Assembly (NCBI GenBank): GCA_903813345.2
Contig: CAIIXF020000069.1
Coordinates: 128,001-143,000, forward strand
From: Owenia fusiformis
Lineage: Eukaryota; Annelida; Polychaeta; Sabellida; Oweniidae
DNA length: 15,000 bases
Direction: 5' to 3'
Every line of letters starts with the position of its first letter. The first letter of the stretch is position 1. The notes beneath the pieces were generated by a model that was not told the DNA's origin, ran no database searches, and saw nothing but the letters and a program-made list of their open reading frames with translations. This document shows, piece by piece, positions 8,497-15,000 of the stretch. Position numbers and translations under genes: made by a program.

Positions 8497-8709
8497 AATG
8501 TACAGAGAAATGGAGCCCATGGGTTGTGAAGTACTGTACCCCATGTAAAGTGATTGGATCTGGGGGCAATTATGGATGCTTTAGGAAATGTATATTTAAA
8601 AAGGTATGCCAACCATGCAACGATCGTGGTTATCATCGCGGGAAGAGAACCACTGGCGATCTTGAACGTGTCCGAAGAGTCGGAGGAGGAGGGCCGTCGT
8701 GCAACGGAG
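8497..8709 (+). CDS. Probable internal exon: TSP1-like Cys-rich domain with WSPW
   Basis: The exon is 213 bp (71 codons). It follows CTGTAATTTGCAG at 8496 and the proposed donor is GGAG|GTGCAA at 8710, giving phase 1 at both ends like the upstream exons. The peptide starts ECTEKWSPWVVKYCTPCK, then GCFRKC, VCQPC and RGYHRGKRTTGD, and ends PSCNG. WSPW is the TSP1 tryptophan motif (W6 and W9), a known C-mannosylation context. The stretch CQPC..RGYHRGKRTT resembles the C..C..GY..R..R strand of the TSP1 exon at 1841-2020, and PSCNG its KCEG. Eight cysteines and an insert between the Trp motif and the Arg strand are atypical. Oddity: a second open frame overlaps from 8585 with a better donor at 8783. 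The read frame ends in a stop at 8718 if the donor is not used. Confidence 0.6.
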
Positions 8710-8782
8710 GTGCAATATAGAGTGGAAAGAGAAGAGAGAAACGTGTCAGTGTTAATATTTGGTTACCTTAATGCCGAGAAGA
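8585..8782 (+). CDS. Alternative overlapping exon candidate in another frame
   Basis: The segment is open in the frame +1 relative to the TSP1-like exon. It can be bounded by GCTTTAG at 8584 and the strong donor AGA|GTAAGTAT at 8783; both ends are again phase 1 (198 bp, 66 codons). The peptide includes hydrophobic alternating stretches (HATIVVIIAGREPLAIL and RNVSVLIFGYLN) separated by an acidic run (SEESEEEG), which looks like beta strands, with no cysteine. I do not recognise a family. It could be an alternative exon, the true continuation of the TSP1-like exon after a one-base sequencing error or frameshift, or a chance shadow frame. Confidence 0.3.
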
Positions 8783-9532
8783 GTAAGTATTTGTAGAGTA
8801 GACTTCTTTTAACCAATGGTCAGTCTGGAATAACATTACAACTTGAAAACATAAAGTTAACTTAACATATAGATCCATGGCTTAACATATCGTTCCTCCA
8901 TGATGTGATTCGAAACTAATCGTAAGATATATCTAAAATAAATGTGCTTCCTTAACTGTATATTATGGCAGGTAGACAATATAGCAAAACTACGAACTCT
9001 GCGTTTGTTTGTGTATTTGAATTAATTAAATATAGTATGCATACATGGAAAGTTTCAGTACACATACACAAACAATGTTACTGCATTACATCTTGAAATA
9101 TACACATCTTGCAATATTATTGTTGATTGATAATGGTTTTGAATAATTTTAATACTGAATTAAATTTTAAAATAGTTGTTTTATTTTACAATTAAGAGCA
9201 CCTCGTCAAATCTTTCTGGCGTTTCCATGTATAATGGTAAACATCGAGCTATAAATGTAAAAAAATATAATGTCTGATTTGGGAGAAAACAAAGGAGTTT
9301 AGGCGTATCTGTATGAGGTTATAGTGTACATGACTTCAGCAAACACAACCGTTTTTGATATAGGCCTAGATCTTATTTTATTAAATTAAGCATTTTTGAA
9401 AGTGTAAATTAGTTAATTTAGATCCATTAGCGATGAACTGCAGTTAACAACATGTTTTTTTTTAATTTATATTTTTTAACAATTCATATTTCTTCAAAGT
9501 TTTTGATTACTGATAGTGTCTTTATGTTTTAG
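8783..9532 (+). other. AT-rich stretch without a recognised gene
   Basis: Begins at the strong donor GTAAGTAT and ends at the acceptor-like TCTTTATGTTTTAG (9519-9532). No exon, RNA gene or clear repeat was seen; it would fit an intron of about 750 bp. Confidence 0.5.
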
Positions 9533-9582
9533 AATTCCATTCGATGATGACACACTGTGAGGACCCTGGGGCAATAGTTAAA
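9533..9582 (+). pseudogene. Fragment resembling the start of a CCP exon
   Basis: After a good acceptor (GTCTTTATGTTTTAG) the phase 1 frame reads EFHSMMTHCEDPGAIVK and then meets a stop at 9583. HCEDPGAI matches the usual beginning of CCP domains (C.DPG.P). No donor in phase 1 precedes the stop, and the rest of a CCP domain is absent. The following DNA is repeat-like. It may be an exon cut by an insertion, a decayed exon or a coincidence. Confidence 0.3.
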
Positions 9583-9671
9583 TAATAACAATCAAATCAC
9601 AGGGGAAATACGTTTAACTAAAAACAAAATCAGGGCCGTCACTTAATGGGGGGAAATAAATAATTAACAAT

Positions 9672-9790
9672 TGGTAGCGTGACAAGTAAATATATGGGGG
9701 CAAATGAAATAAATACAACAACAATGAATGGTAGCGTGGAAATTTGGAAAGTAAATTGGAATAAGCGTAATTTAAATCAATGGTAGCGTG
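9672..9790 (+). repeat. Three spaced copies of TGGTAGCGTG
   Basis: The ten-base word occurs at 9672-9681, 9729-9738 and 9781-9790, spaced 57 and 52 bases, each followed by A/G-rich sequence (ACAAGTAAA, GAAATTTGG, GAAGTTAAA). It is probably a degenerate tandem repeat with a unit of about 55 bases. Confidence 0.7.
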
Positions 9791-10225
9791 GAAGTTAAAA
9801 TAGTTAAATTAAAGTGAATGTTCAATTTATATGAAAGGGCACTAAAGTGTATAATATGAAGTGAATGAAGAAACAAATAGATTAAAGTTTAATAAATCTA
9901 TTGTAATTAAAATAATACTCAAAAATACTAGTACAAATACAATATTACAAAAACACACCAGAATACATTAAGTGGCTTACCCATACTGTCGTTTCCTTTG
10001 TTCAATGATATCCAACATGTTTTAGCTTATGTCTAAAAATGTGAAGAAACCAAGTGTTCCTGTCAAGGTCCGGTGTTAAAGTGTCTCTTGACCAAAGGAA
10101 ACAGACAGTTTATATTCTAAAAGTTGCCAAATTACCATATTATTGCACTGTACCTGGCCCTGGGACCAGGCACTGAACAAAGGGATGGTTCTTACAGCTA
10201 AGGGATTATCTAAGAAAGCCAGACT

Positions 10226-10264
10226 GTAACTAATTGTCTATTCAAAAAGTTTGAATAGAGTTAC
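10226..10264. repeat. Hairpin
   Basis: CTATTCAAA and TTTGAATAG form a perfect nine-base inverted repeat with a three-base loop (10238-10258). It is flanked by GTAAC (10226-10230) and GTTAC (10260-10264), which can extend the stem past an asymmetric bulge. Function unknown. Confidence 0.7.
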
Positions 10265-10388
10265 AATGCAAAACTTTATGAAGGAAAAATGTGAAACGAA
10301 AATGTAACTTTAAATATTAAAACATGGAAATAACATTGCTATAATTAAAACTAAATATAATACATTGATATTAAGAAGGATTTAACAC

Positions 10389-10440
10389 GATGACAAGTGA
10401 TCAGAAAACAAGGGTATACCACCTTTGATCACGGGTCATC
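10389..10440. repeat. Imperfect 15-base inverted repeat
   Basis: GATGACAAGTGATCA at 10389-10403 pairs with TGATCACGGGTCATC at 10426-10440 with 13 of 15 positions complementary, around a 22-base loop. It may be a mobile-element terminal structure; no partner element was identified. Confidence 0.75.
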
Positions 10441-10581
10441 ACAACACCAGGCCGATATAATGAGTTATTTACAAATTAACCATACTTTATTGTCATTTCA
10501 CGCAATGTTGATTAAATAAATATATTCAGCAGCAAACTTAAAATTCATTATTCATTTGTTTAATTATAACTTGGAATCAAG

Positions 10582-10722
10582 CACTCGGATACTTTGTGCA
10601 AATTGATCGCGAAGTTGGAATTCTGTGCAAGAGTGGAGAGAGAAACTGGTGGTTCCCGCCTACTAAAGAATGTTCGCGTTGTAAGAACCGTGTTTCAAGA
10701 GATTCGCGAGGCCAGATCCGAT
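10582..10722 (+). CDS. Possible Cys-rich exon (CCP- or TSP1-like)
   Basis: A 141 bp segment, richer in GC and CpG than its flanks, is open between an acceptor-like ATCAAG at 10581 and the donor GAT|GTAAGC at 10723, with phase 1 at both ends. The peptide includes LGYFVQIDREVGILCKSGE, then NWWFPPTKECSRCK and RGQIR. The first half resembles the middle of a CCP domain (..V..LCKSG..). The second half lines up with the exon at 8497 as W, five or so residues, K.C..CK. If the donor is not used, the frame stops at 10728, so it could also be a terminal exon. The acceptor lacks a strong pyrimidine tract. Another frame (10594-10776) is also open, which weakens the call. Confidence 0.4.
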
Positions 10723-10730
10723 GTAAGCGA

Positions 10731-11908
10731 TAGTGGATGTCTAGGAGGAAGCCTGTGTTTGGTACTGTTTCCGTAAAACAAGTATGCGTGACGTTCAATA
10801 ATGCATAATTCATTCAGATATTCCAAGTTTGTCTTAGAATTCAATTACCTCGGATTTTTTTCGTGTATTCAAAGTGTATCCATGAAAGACACAGCCATTG
10901 GAGCACGTTTTATAATATCATTGTGAACTTTGCAGTTGTATTAGAGTGACATCATAACAGTGCATTATGGTCTCATAAAGAACCGGACAGTTTCATTTTT
11001 AAATTAATATTTACTGGCAAAATGTTTTGTGTGTATTTATCAAATGTAAATCAAAATTATGCAGCAACACTGCCCTTTCTAAAATCTAATTACTGTTTTG
11101 TTGGCAGCCAACGAATATGAAAAGTAATGAAATTTGACGTCATCTGTTGTCATAATAATTGAAGAAAGTAGGCTTTATAGTCCGCCTACTTTTTTTTATT
11201 GACTCCCATTATGCTTCGCTATATAGTAGGTATGCACAGTAGTACACATAGCCTAAGATGTAAACATACGCATATAACCCGCATTGATTCAACTATTTGT
11301 ATAGTTAGTCTCTAAAAAATCCATTTTGCACCATACTTCCATCTTTCTGTAGACCTTATTTCTATGGTGTCATGTCAAAGTCCACAAAGTCATTATTTAT
11401 TTCTGCATGCATTTTTGCAATTTGTCAATGGAAAGATGGCATTGTGTAGCCCATGTGTTAACGAGAAGATACATAAACTGCACTTTAATCTTTTCATAAA
11501 CATTAGTATTCGAAGAAAAGATGTCGCCTGTGAGATCGATGTGACAATAACCAGCTGAAGTATGGATTGTGCACCCAAATACTTTTTATACAAGTTGCTA
11601 TGAAGAGGACATGGCGGTATAAATATAATTGCACAACTCAAGAGCAAAATAGCAAGTTGTTTAATAACTAATTAACCATTTAATTAACACTTTGAAATAA
11701 CAAATTATTCCTCAGCTTTGCAGAATTGAATCTAATGACTATTATTCTTGGATGCGCGCGTGGAATTTGACATTTGGAGTGGCTACATCAAATTCCAAGA
11801 TTACTTTTGAAAAGACAAATAATCAGGTCTCGAAATGGATTCCATCCAAAAGCTTTAAGCTTTCTAGAGTTTAGCTTGGTCAAATGCCTGGTTTCTTGCC
11901 GAAGTTCA
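10731..11908. other. Non-coding stretch
   Basis: No exon or gene recognised. Short open frames at 11364-11558 (+) and 11393-11647 (-) overlap each other and show no domain. A nine-base inverted repeat at 11165-11192 (AAAGTAGGC / GCCTACTTT) followed by a T run resembles a bacterial terminator but has no such meaning here. Confidence 0.5.
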
Positions 11909-12545
11909 ATTTTTTTCAATTCAATTCAGCTTTATTTTCTTATATATAGTATTATTTACAAGGTTTTACATGACACCCTTGTAGATGTATACAGTATAAA
12001 GAATATGTTGTTTGAATAGTAGCTATATGATAATCAGCTGATCTAATGATGAACACTAACTAAGACTAACTAGTACAAATTCAAAAGAGGGCATCACAAT
12101 AAAATTAAGTGTTGCTTGATATACTCAAAACTCCTAACTACAACTGACTTCCAACACGGCAACATGTTCACAGTTAAGTCAATACAATGATTCATTAAAA
12201 ATATCAAAATTAAATCTTGAATTCATAAAAGACAATCAAAAGTAGTTCTAGTAATACATACAAACAAAGTATTACGCATCTGTATATTTGGAAATTATAT
12301 ACTTTTTAAAATCATTCCTAAGTTTGCATGATATTCCAGAGTGTCTGGGCTTGGCCCATAATTGATTTCTTAGCTATTTCTGATTTATATTATAGAAATT
12401 GGTAAACAATTGTTTTGGAAAATTTCTAGGTCTCTTTATGTAATAAACAAATACTGCTGTGTTGAAACAATTACGATAACGATATCATAGATCTTTAGTA
12501 AATTTAGTTTTTTGAAAATTGGATCAGAGTATTGATGGATGTGAT
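11909..12545 (-). mobile_element. Decayed 3' fragment of a non-LTR retrotransposon (LINE)
   Basis: On the minus strand the segment ends in AAAGCTGAATTGAATTGAA, a short-repeat tail of the kind found at the 3' ends of CR1/L2-type LINEs. Upstream of it, broken frames still show pieces typical of the C-terminal end of the reverse transcriptase ORF: SDPIFKKLNLLKIYDIV (about 12480-12531), QQYLFI, and LRNDFKKYIISKYTDA with a stop near 12272. Stops and frame shifts separate them, so the copy is inactive and 5'-truncated. Assignment to a particular clade is uncertain. It lies between the two convergent genes. Confidence 0.55.
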
Positions 12546-13553
12546 AAGAAGTCAATGTAAATATTTATTATAAAATTACATATGTCCGATGGTCCGGGAA
12601 AATATTTTTCTTGACATTTTCTCATATTCCACCATACCGTGTAAAACATGATATTTCAAACACCAATGCAAAAATTGAAGGCCACACTATTTAAGAAATG
12701 AAATGTCATATTTAACGTGCCAATTCAACGTTTAAGAACATCAAAATGTTTTGTAACCTTAGTGATGCCATCGTGACATCACTCAGGTGACAAAAACGTT
12801 AAAAAGTTTTTTTTTCTAAATATGCTAGATTTAAAAAATAATCCAATTTCGATTGTTTAACCAGCTTCAAAAGGAAGAATATGTTTTAAATATTATTGTA
12901 CCATTGGTTTCTATGAGAACTAAAATTTTGGAATGCATTTTTCTGAACCATTTTCATGCATGGATAAGTTCATTTCTTACTTATTTGTATGACCGATTTG
13001 CTTACTTTTTTCGGCAAAAACAAGTGAGAATGAATGCTATGCATTGGTTGGTATGAATAAAAAAATCAAAAGATACGTGTGACCTTAAAAAGTTAGTTTT
13101 AACAAAAAGTTTTTCAAAAACCACTTTTTGAAATTAAAGAAAAAGGATTCACATATCACACTTTGATAACAATGCGTAAGACTACAATATAAGTCAATGT
13201 GATTTATATGGGGGCTTTAACCGTCATTTCGGACCCTTTTTCTGGTTATTAATGTCGATGAACATCATGTACTCTGTTAACACGTAGTTAACACGTAGTT
13301 CAATGGGAGAGCTAAGGTTGCTAAACGTATAGAGGGGAGTGTAATACTGCTATTGTATACCAGTCACAAATGGAGCTTCTCTTACATTAAAGGCCCCGTG
13401 TTAATTACTTTTAAAATTAATGTTTCAAACCGTTAATAATACATGAAAAATATAAAATATCCGATGATCTTTTGTTATATTTGCCATTTCCATCGACTGT
13501 TTATGATATGAAAGTAGAACATAATCCATAACATGTTTGTAATTGTGTCAATC
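12546..13553. other. Non-coding stretch with short palindromes
   Basis: No gene recognised; an open frame at 12853-13056 has no domain features. Visible structures are an imperfect palindrome at 12761-12783 with AGTGATG/CATCACT arms, a perfect hairpin at 13112-13133 with TTTCAAAAA/TTTTTGAAA arms and a four-base loop, and two tandem copies of GTTAACACGTA at 13276-13297. Confidence 0.5.
13276..13299 (+). repeat. Short tandem repeat, 11-base unit
   Basis: GTTAACACGTA occurs twice head to tail and begins a third copy (GTT). Confidence 0.9.
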
Positions 13554-13559
13554 TTTATT
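13554..13559 (-). promoter_or_regulatory. Candidate poly(A) signal for the glycosyltransferase gene
   Basis: TTTATT on the plus strand reads AATAAA on the minus strand, about 260 bases after the stop codon of the glycosyltransferase. It is the canonical hexamer, but such words are frequent in AT-rich DNA and no downstream GU-rich element was verified. Confidence 0.4.
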
Positions 13560-13817
13560 CCGTCATTAAATCATTCATTATTGACATTCAAGTACTTCAA
13601 GATACCTGTCACTTTACATCCATTGGTAGTTTGGTTGCGATATTGTTCTCACATATTTGAATATAACCTAACCTAACCGGGAGACATGGGGTCCTAGGAT
13701 GTATGGTCCACTGAACGGTATATTCAGGGAGAATGTTGAGGGCAATATGGTGTTTTGCCAAGACTCAAAACTGAATCAATGGAATTATAGTGTCAAAATT
13801 ATTTATAGCCCAAAGCA

Positions 13818-14837
13818 CTAATCTCTGGTCATTTTTCGAACATTTTCAAAGTCACAAGAATTGTTACCGTCGAGGAACCAGTGCCCGAATTTTTTCGCTC
13901 TTTCTACTTTTGCATCGTTACCAATGACCCAATTGTTATTTAATACAAGTGGCCGAGTCTCTGTTGAATCATTATGAGATCGTGAGTACCAAAGTCCGTC
14001 TTCAATTATGTTAAAGTCCAGTAATTTGTATTTTAGGTTTTGTTGTGACATAATTGCCTCATGTAAATATGTCTGATCATTTTCACCATCTGGTAACTTT
14101 TTGTCGTCTTTAACATTTGAATATGTCTCCAAAAATCCATATAGTTTGTCTATTACTTTTGTGAAAACAACTTGTGTAGCTTTTGCTGGTTTTAATAAAA
14201 GAAAGCCTCCTGCTATCTGGTGATACTTGGAGATTTGTGCTCCAACTATGTCATATTTTAATAGAGACTGGAGCAATGGAAAAGGAGAAGAAAACCATAT
14301 AGCGTCAACCTCAAATAATAGGATTGTGACATTATTTTCGAGCATTGAAAGAACCAATAACGCCCGGGTTAACATGTATCTTATATACCCTGCTTCCCTG
14401 TACTCAACCTTTGTAGTAGAAAGTGAGTGTAGGACGGAGGTGACGTTTGGCCAATCATGTTGCAGTTTCCCCAATGTTGTTTCATCCGTGGCAATAATAA
14501 GCACTTGTTCATGAACATGCATATTGACAGTGTTACATAACCAACTGTAAGTCATTTCTAGATATGCTTCATTCACCATCGTCACAGCGACAATGCCCTC
14601 TTTAGTTTTATTACCAATCATTTTCGCCCGATCGATAAACATGGCTGATTTATTTTGTTGCATTTCCTTATTTACGATTGACTGAAATGCAGTCTTCCTT
14701 GTTGTGGTATAAGCAAGCTTTCTAATATTGTTCTCGACGAAATCAAGTGCTTTTTGTTTTTGCAACAGGAAATTAGACATCAACACACTGACAGTTAGTC
14801 CCATCACTGCGAGGCACAACTTTTGTTTAGTGTTCAT
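13818..14837 (-). CDS. Putative Golgi nucleotide-diphospho-sugar transferase (PF03407-like), 339 aa
   Basis: An intact 339-residue frame. Residues 7-25 (LCLAVMGLTVSVLMSNFLL) form one membrane segment after a short N-terminal tail, the type II topology of Golgi glycosyltransferases. The luminal part matches the nucleotide-diphospho-sugar transferase family in order: GIVAVTMVNEAYLEMTYSW near 81-99, YREAGYIRY with the following helix, LLFEVDAIWFSSPF at 173-186, GGFLLLKPAKAT at 210-221, ENDQTYLHEA at 252-261, and VLNNNWVIGNDAKVERA at 298-313. EVD (176-178) stands where the metal- and sugar-nucleotide-binding DxD is expected. Potential N-glycosylation sites are NKT 76, NVT 131, NVT 169, NDS 289 and NNS 325. 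Donor and acceptor sugars cannot be inferred. The start is chosen because it lies 18 bases after an intron acceptor and places the signal anchor correctly. Length is normal, with no break. Confidence 0.88.
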   Translation of the reverse strand: MNTKQKLCLAVMGLTVSVLMSNFLLQKQKALDFVENNIRKLAYTTTRKTAFQSIVNKEMQQNKSAMFIDRAKMIGNKTKEGIVAVTMVNEAYLEMTYSWLCNTVNMHVHEQVLIIATDETTLGKLQHDWPNVTSVLHSLSTTKVEYREAGYIRYMLTRALLVLSMLENNVTILLFEVDAIWFSSPFPLLQSLLKYDIVGAQISKYHQIAGGFLLLKPAKATQVVFTKVIDKLYGFLETYSNVKDDKKLPDGENDQTYLHEAIMSQQNLKYKLLDFNIIEDGLWYSRSHNDSTETRPLVLNNNWVIGNDAKVERAKKFGHWFLDGNNSCDFENVRKMTRD

Positions 14838-15000
14838 CTCGATGTCAGGAAAAATCTAAAACAGAAACAGTTAAAAAAGACGCTGAAATACCTAAATAAT
14901 TAAACACATGGATTCAAGTACGACTCATTTAGTGATATGGACAAATACGAATCGTTTACTTTTTGGATATTGCAAAAAAAATTAAAACAGAGAAGCAAAT
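14838..15000 (-). other. 5' untranslated exon start and upstream intron of the glycosyltransferase gene
   Basis: Read on the minus strand, AACTGTTTCTGTTTTAG ends at 14856. This is a strong pyrimidine-rich acceptor, followed by 18 untranslated bases and the ATG. The gene therefore probably has at least one upstream non-coding exon outside the window, and 14856-15000 is intron. No promoter is visible. Confidence 0.6.

Larger units (their letters stand above)
9586..10581. other. AT-rich, repeat-like segment, possible insertion
   Basis: No gene recognised. The segment holds three copies of TGGTAGCGTG (9672, 9729, 9781), a hairpin at 10226-10264, an imperfect inverted repeat at 10389-10440, and a small hairpin with CCTGG/CCAGG arms at 10153-10170. 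This density of structure suggests a non-autonomous mobile element or a composite of several. Target-site duplications and terminal repeats could not be established. Confidence 0.35.

Noticed and set aside
11165-11192. Hairpin followed by a T run, like a rho-independent terminator
   Set aside because: The window is eukaryotic and no gene ends there; more likely a chance or repeat-derived palindrome.
12853-13056. 67-codon frame on the plus strand
   Set aside because: No recognisable motif and no splice sites of note; lies in AT-rich repeat-like DNA.
13663-13678. AACCTAACCTAACC, resembling telomeric TTAGG repeats
   Set aside because: Only about three units, internal, and without further copies; too short to be an interstitial telomere.
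14227-14514. Plus-strand frame inside the glycosyltransferase
   Set aside because: It lies wholly opposite a well-supported coding exon and has no features of its own.

Overview
The window reads as nuclear DNA from an invertebrate animal. It is AT-rich and has short exons with conventional GT..AG splice sites. It also carries a decayed non-LTR retrotransposon, a large minisatellite and several families of short dispersed repeats. The genes encode secreted or Golgi proteins of metazoan type: sushi/CCP domains, thrombospondin type 1 (TSP1) repeats, a chitin-binding-like cysteine module and a type II membrane glycosyltransferase. No bacterial operon, CRISPR array, tRNA or rRNA was seen. The taxon cannot be fixed from this sequence; a marine invertebrate (mollusc, annelid, hemichordate or echinoderm grade) is a guess.

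Region 1 (1340-3936, + strand) is the interior of a modular extracellular protein gene. Six exons can be read: Cys-rich chitin-binding-like, TSP1, CCP, CCP, Cys-rich chitin-binding-like, CCP. Each is bounded by an AG acceptor and a GT donor, and all are phase 1 at both ends, the classical signature of exon shuffling. Neither the start nor the end of the gene was found. The second chitin-binding-like exon and the last CCP exon are close paralogues of earlier exons, so the array grew by internal duplication.

Region 2 (3937-8496) has no convincing exon and, if the gene continues, is one intron of about 4.6 kb. It contains three diverged copies of a repeat with RFX X-box-like, octamer and CRE-like motifs, poly-G runs, and a C-rich minisatellite of about 1.5 kb with a 190-250 bp higher-order structure.

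Region 3 (8497-10722, + strand) holds weaker exon candidates, probably of the same or a sister gene: a TSP1-like exon with a WSPW motif overlapped by a second open frame with its own strong donor, a short fragment that looks like the start of a CCP domain, and a Cys-rich exon. AT-rich repeat DNA with hairpins lies between the last two.

Region 4 (10731-13553) is mostly non-coding and contains a 5'-truncated, decayed LINE on the minus strand. Region 5 (13818-14855, minus strand) is the best single gene: an intact coding exon for a putative nucleotide-diphospho-sugar transferase (DUF/PF03407-like), with an intron acceptor just upstream of its start codon and a poly(A) signal downstream. It converges on the modular gene. 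The two genes need not be functionally linked, although both products would pass through the secretory pathway.
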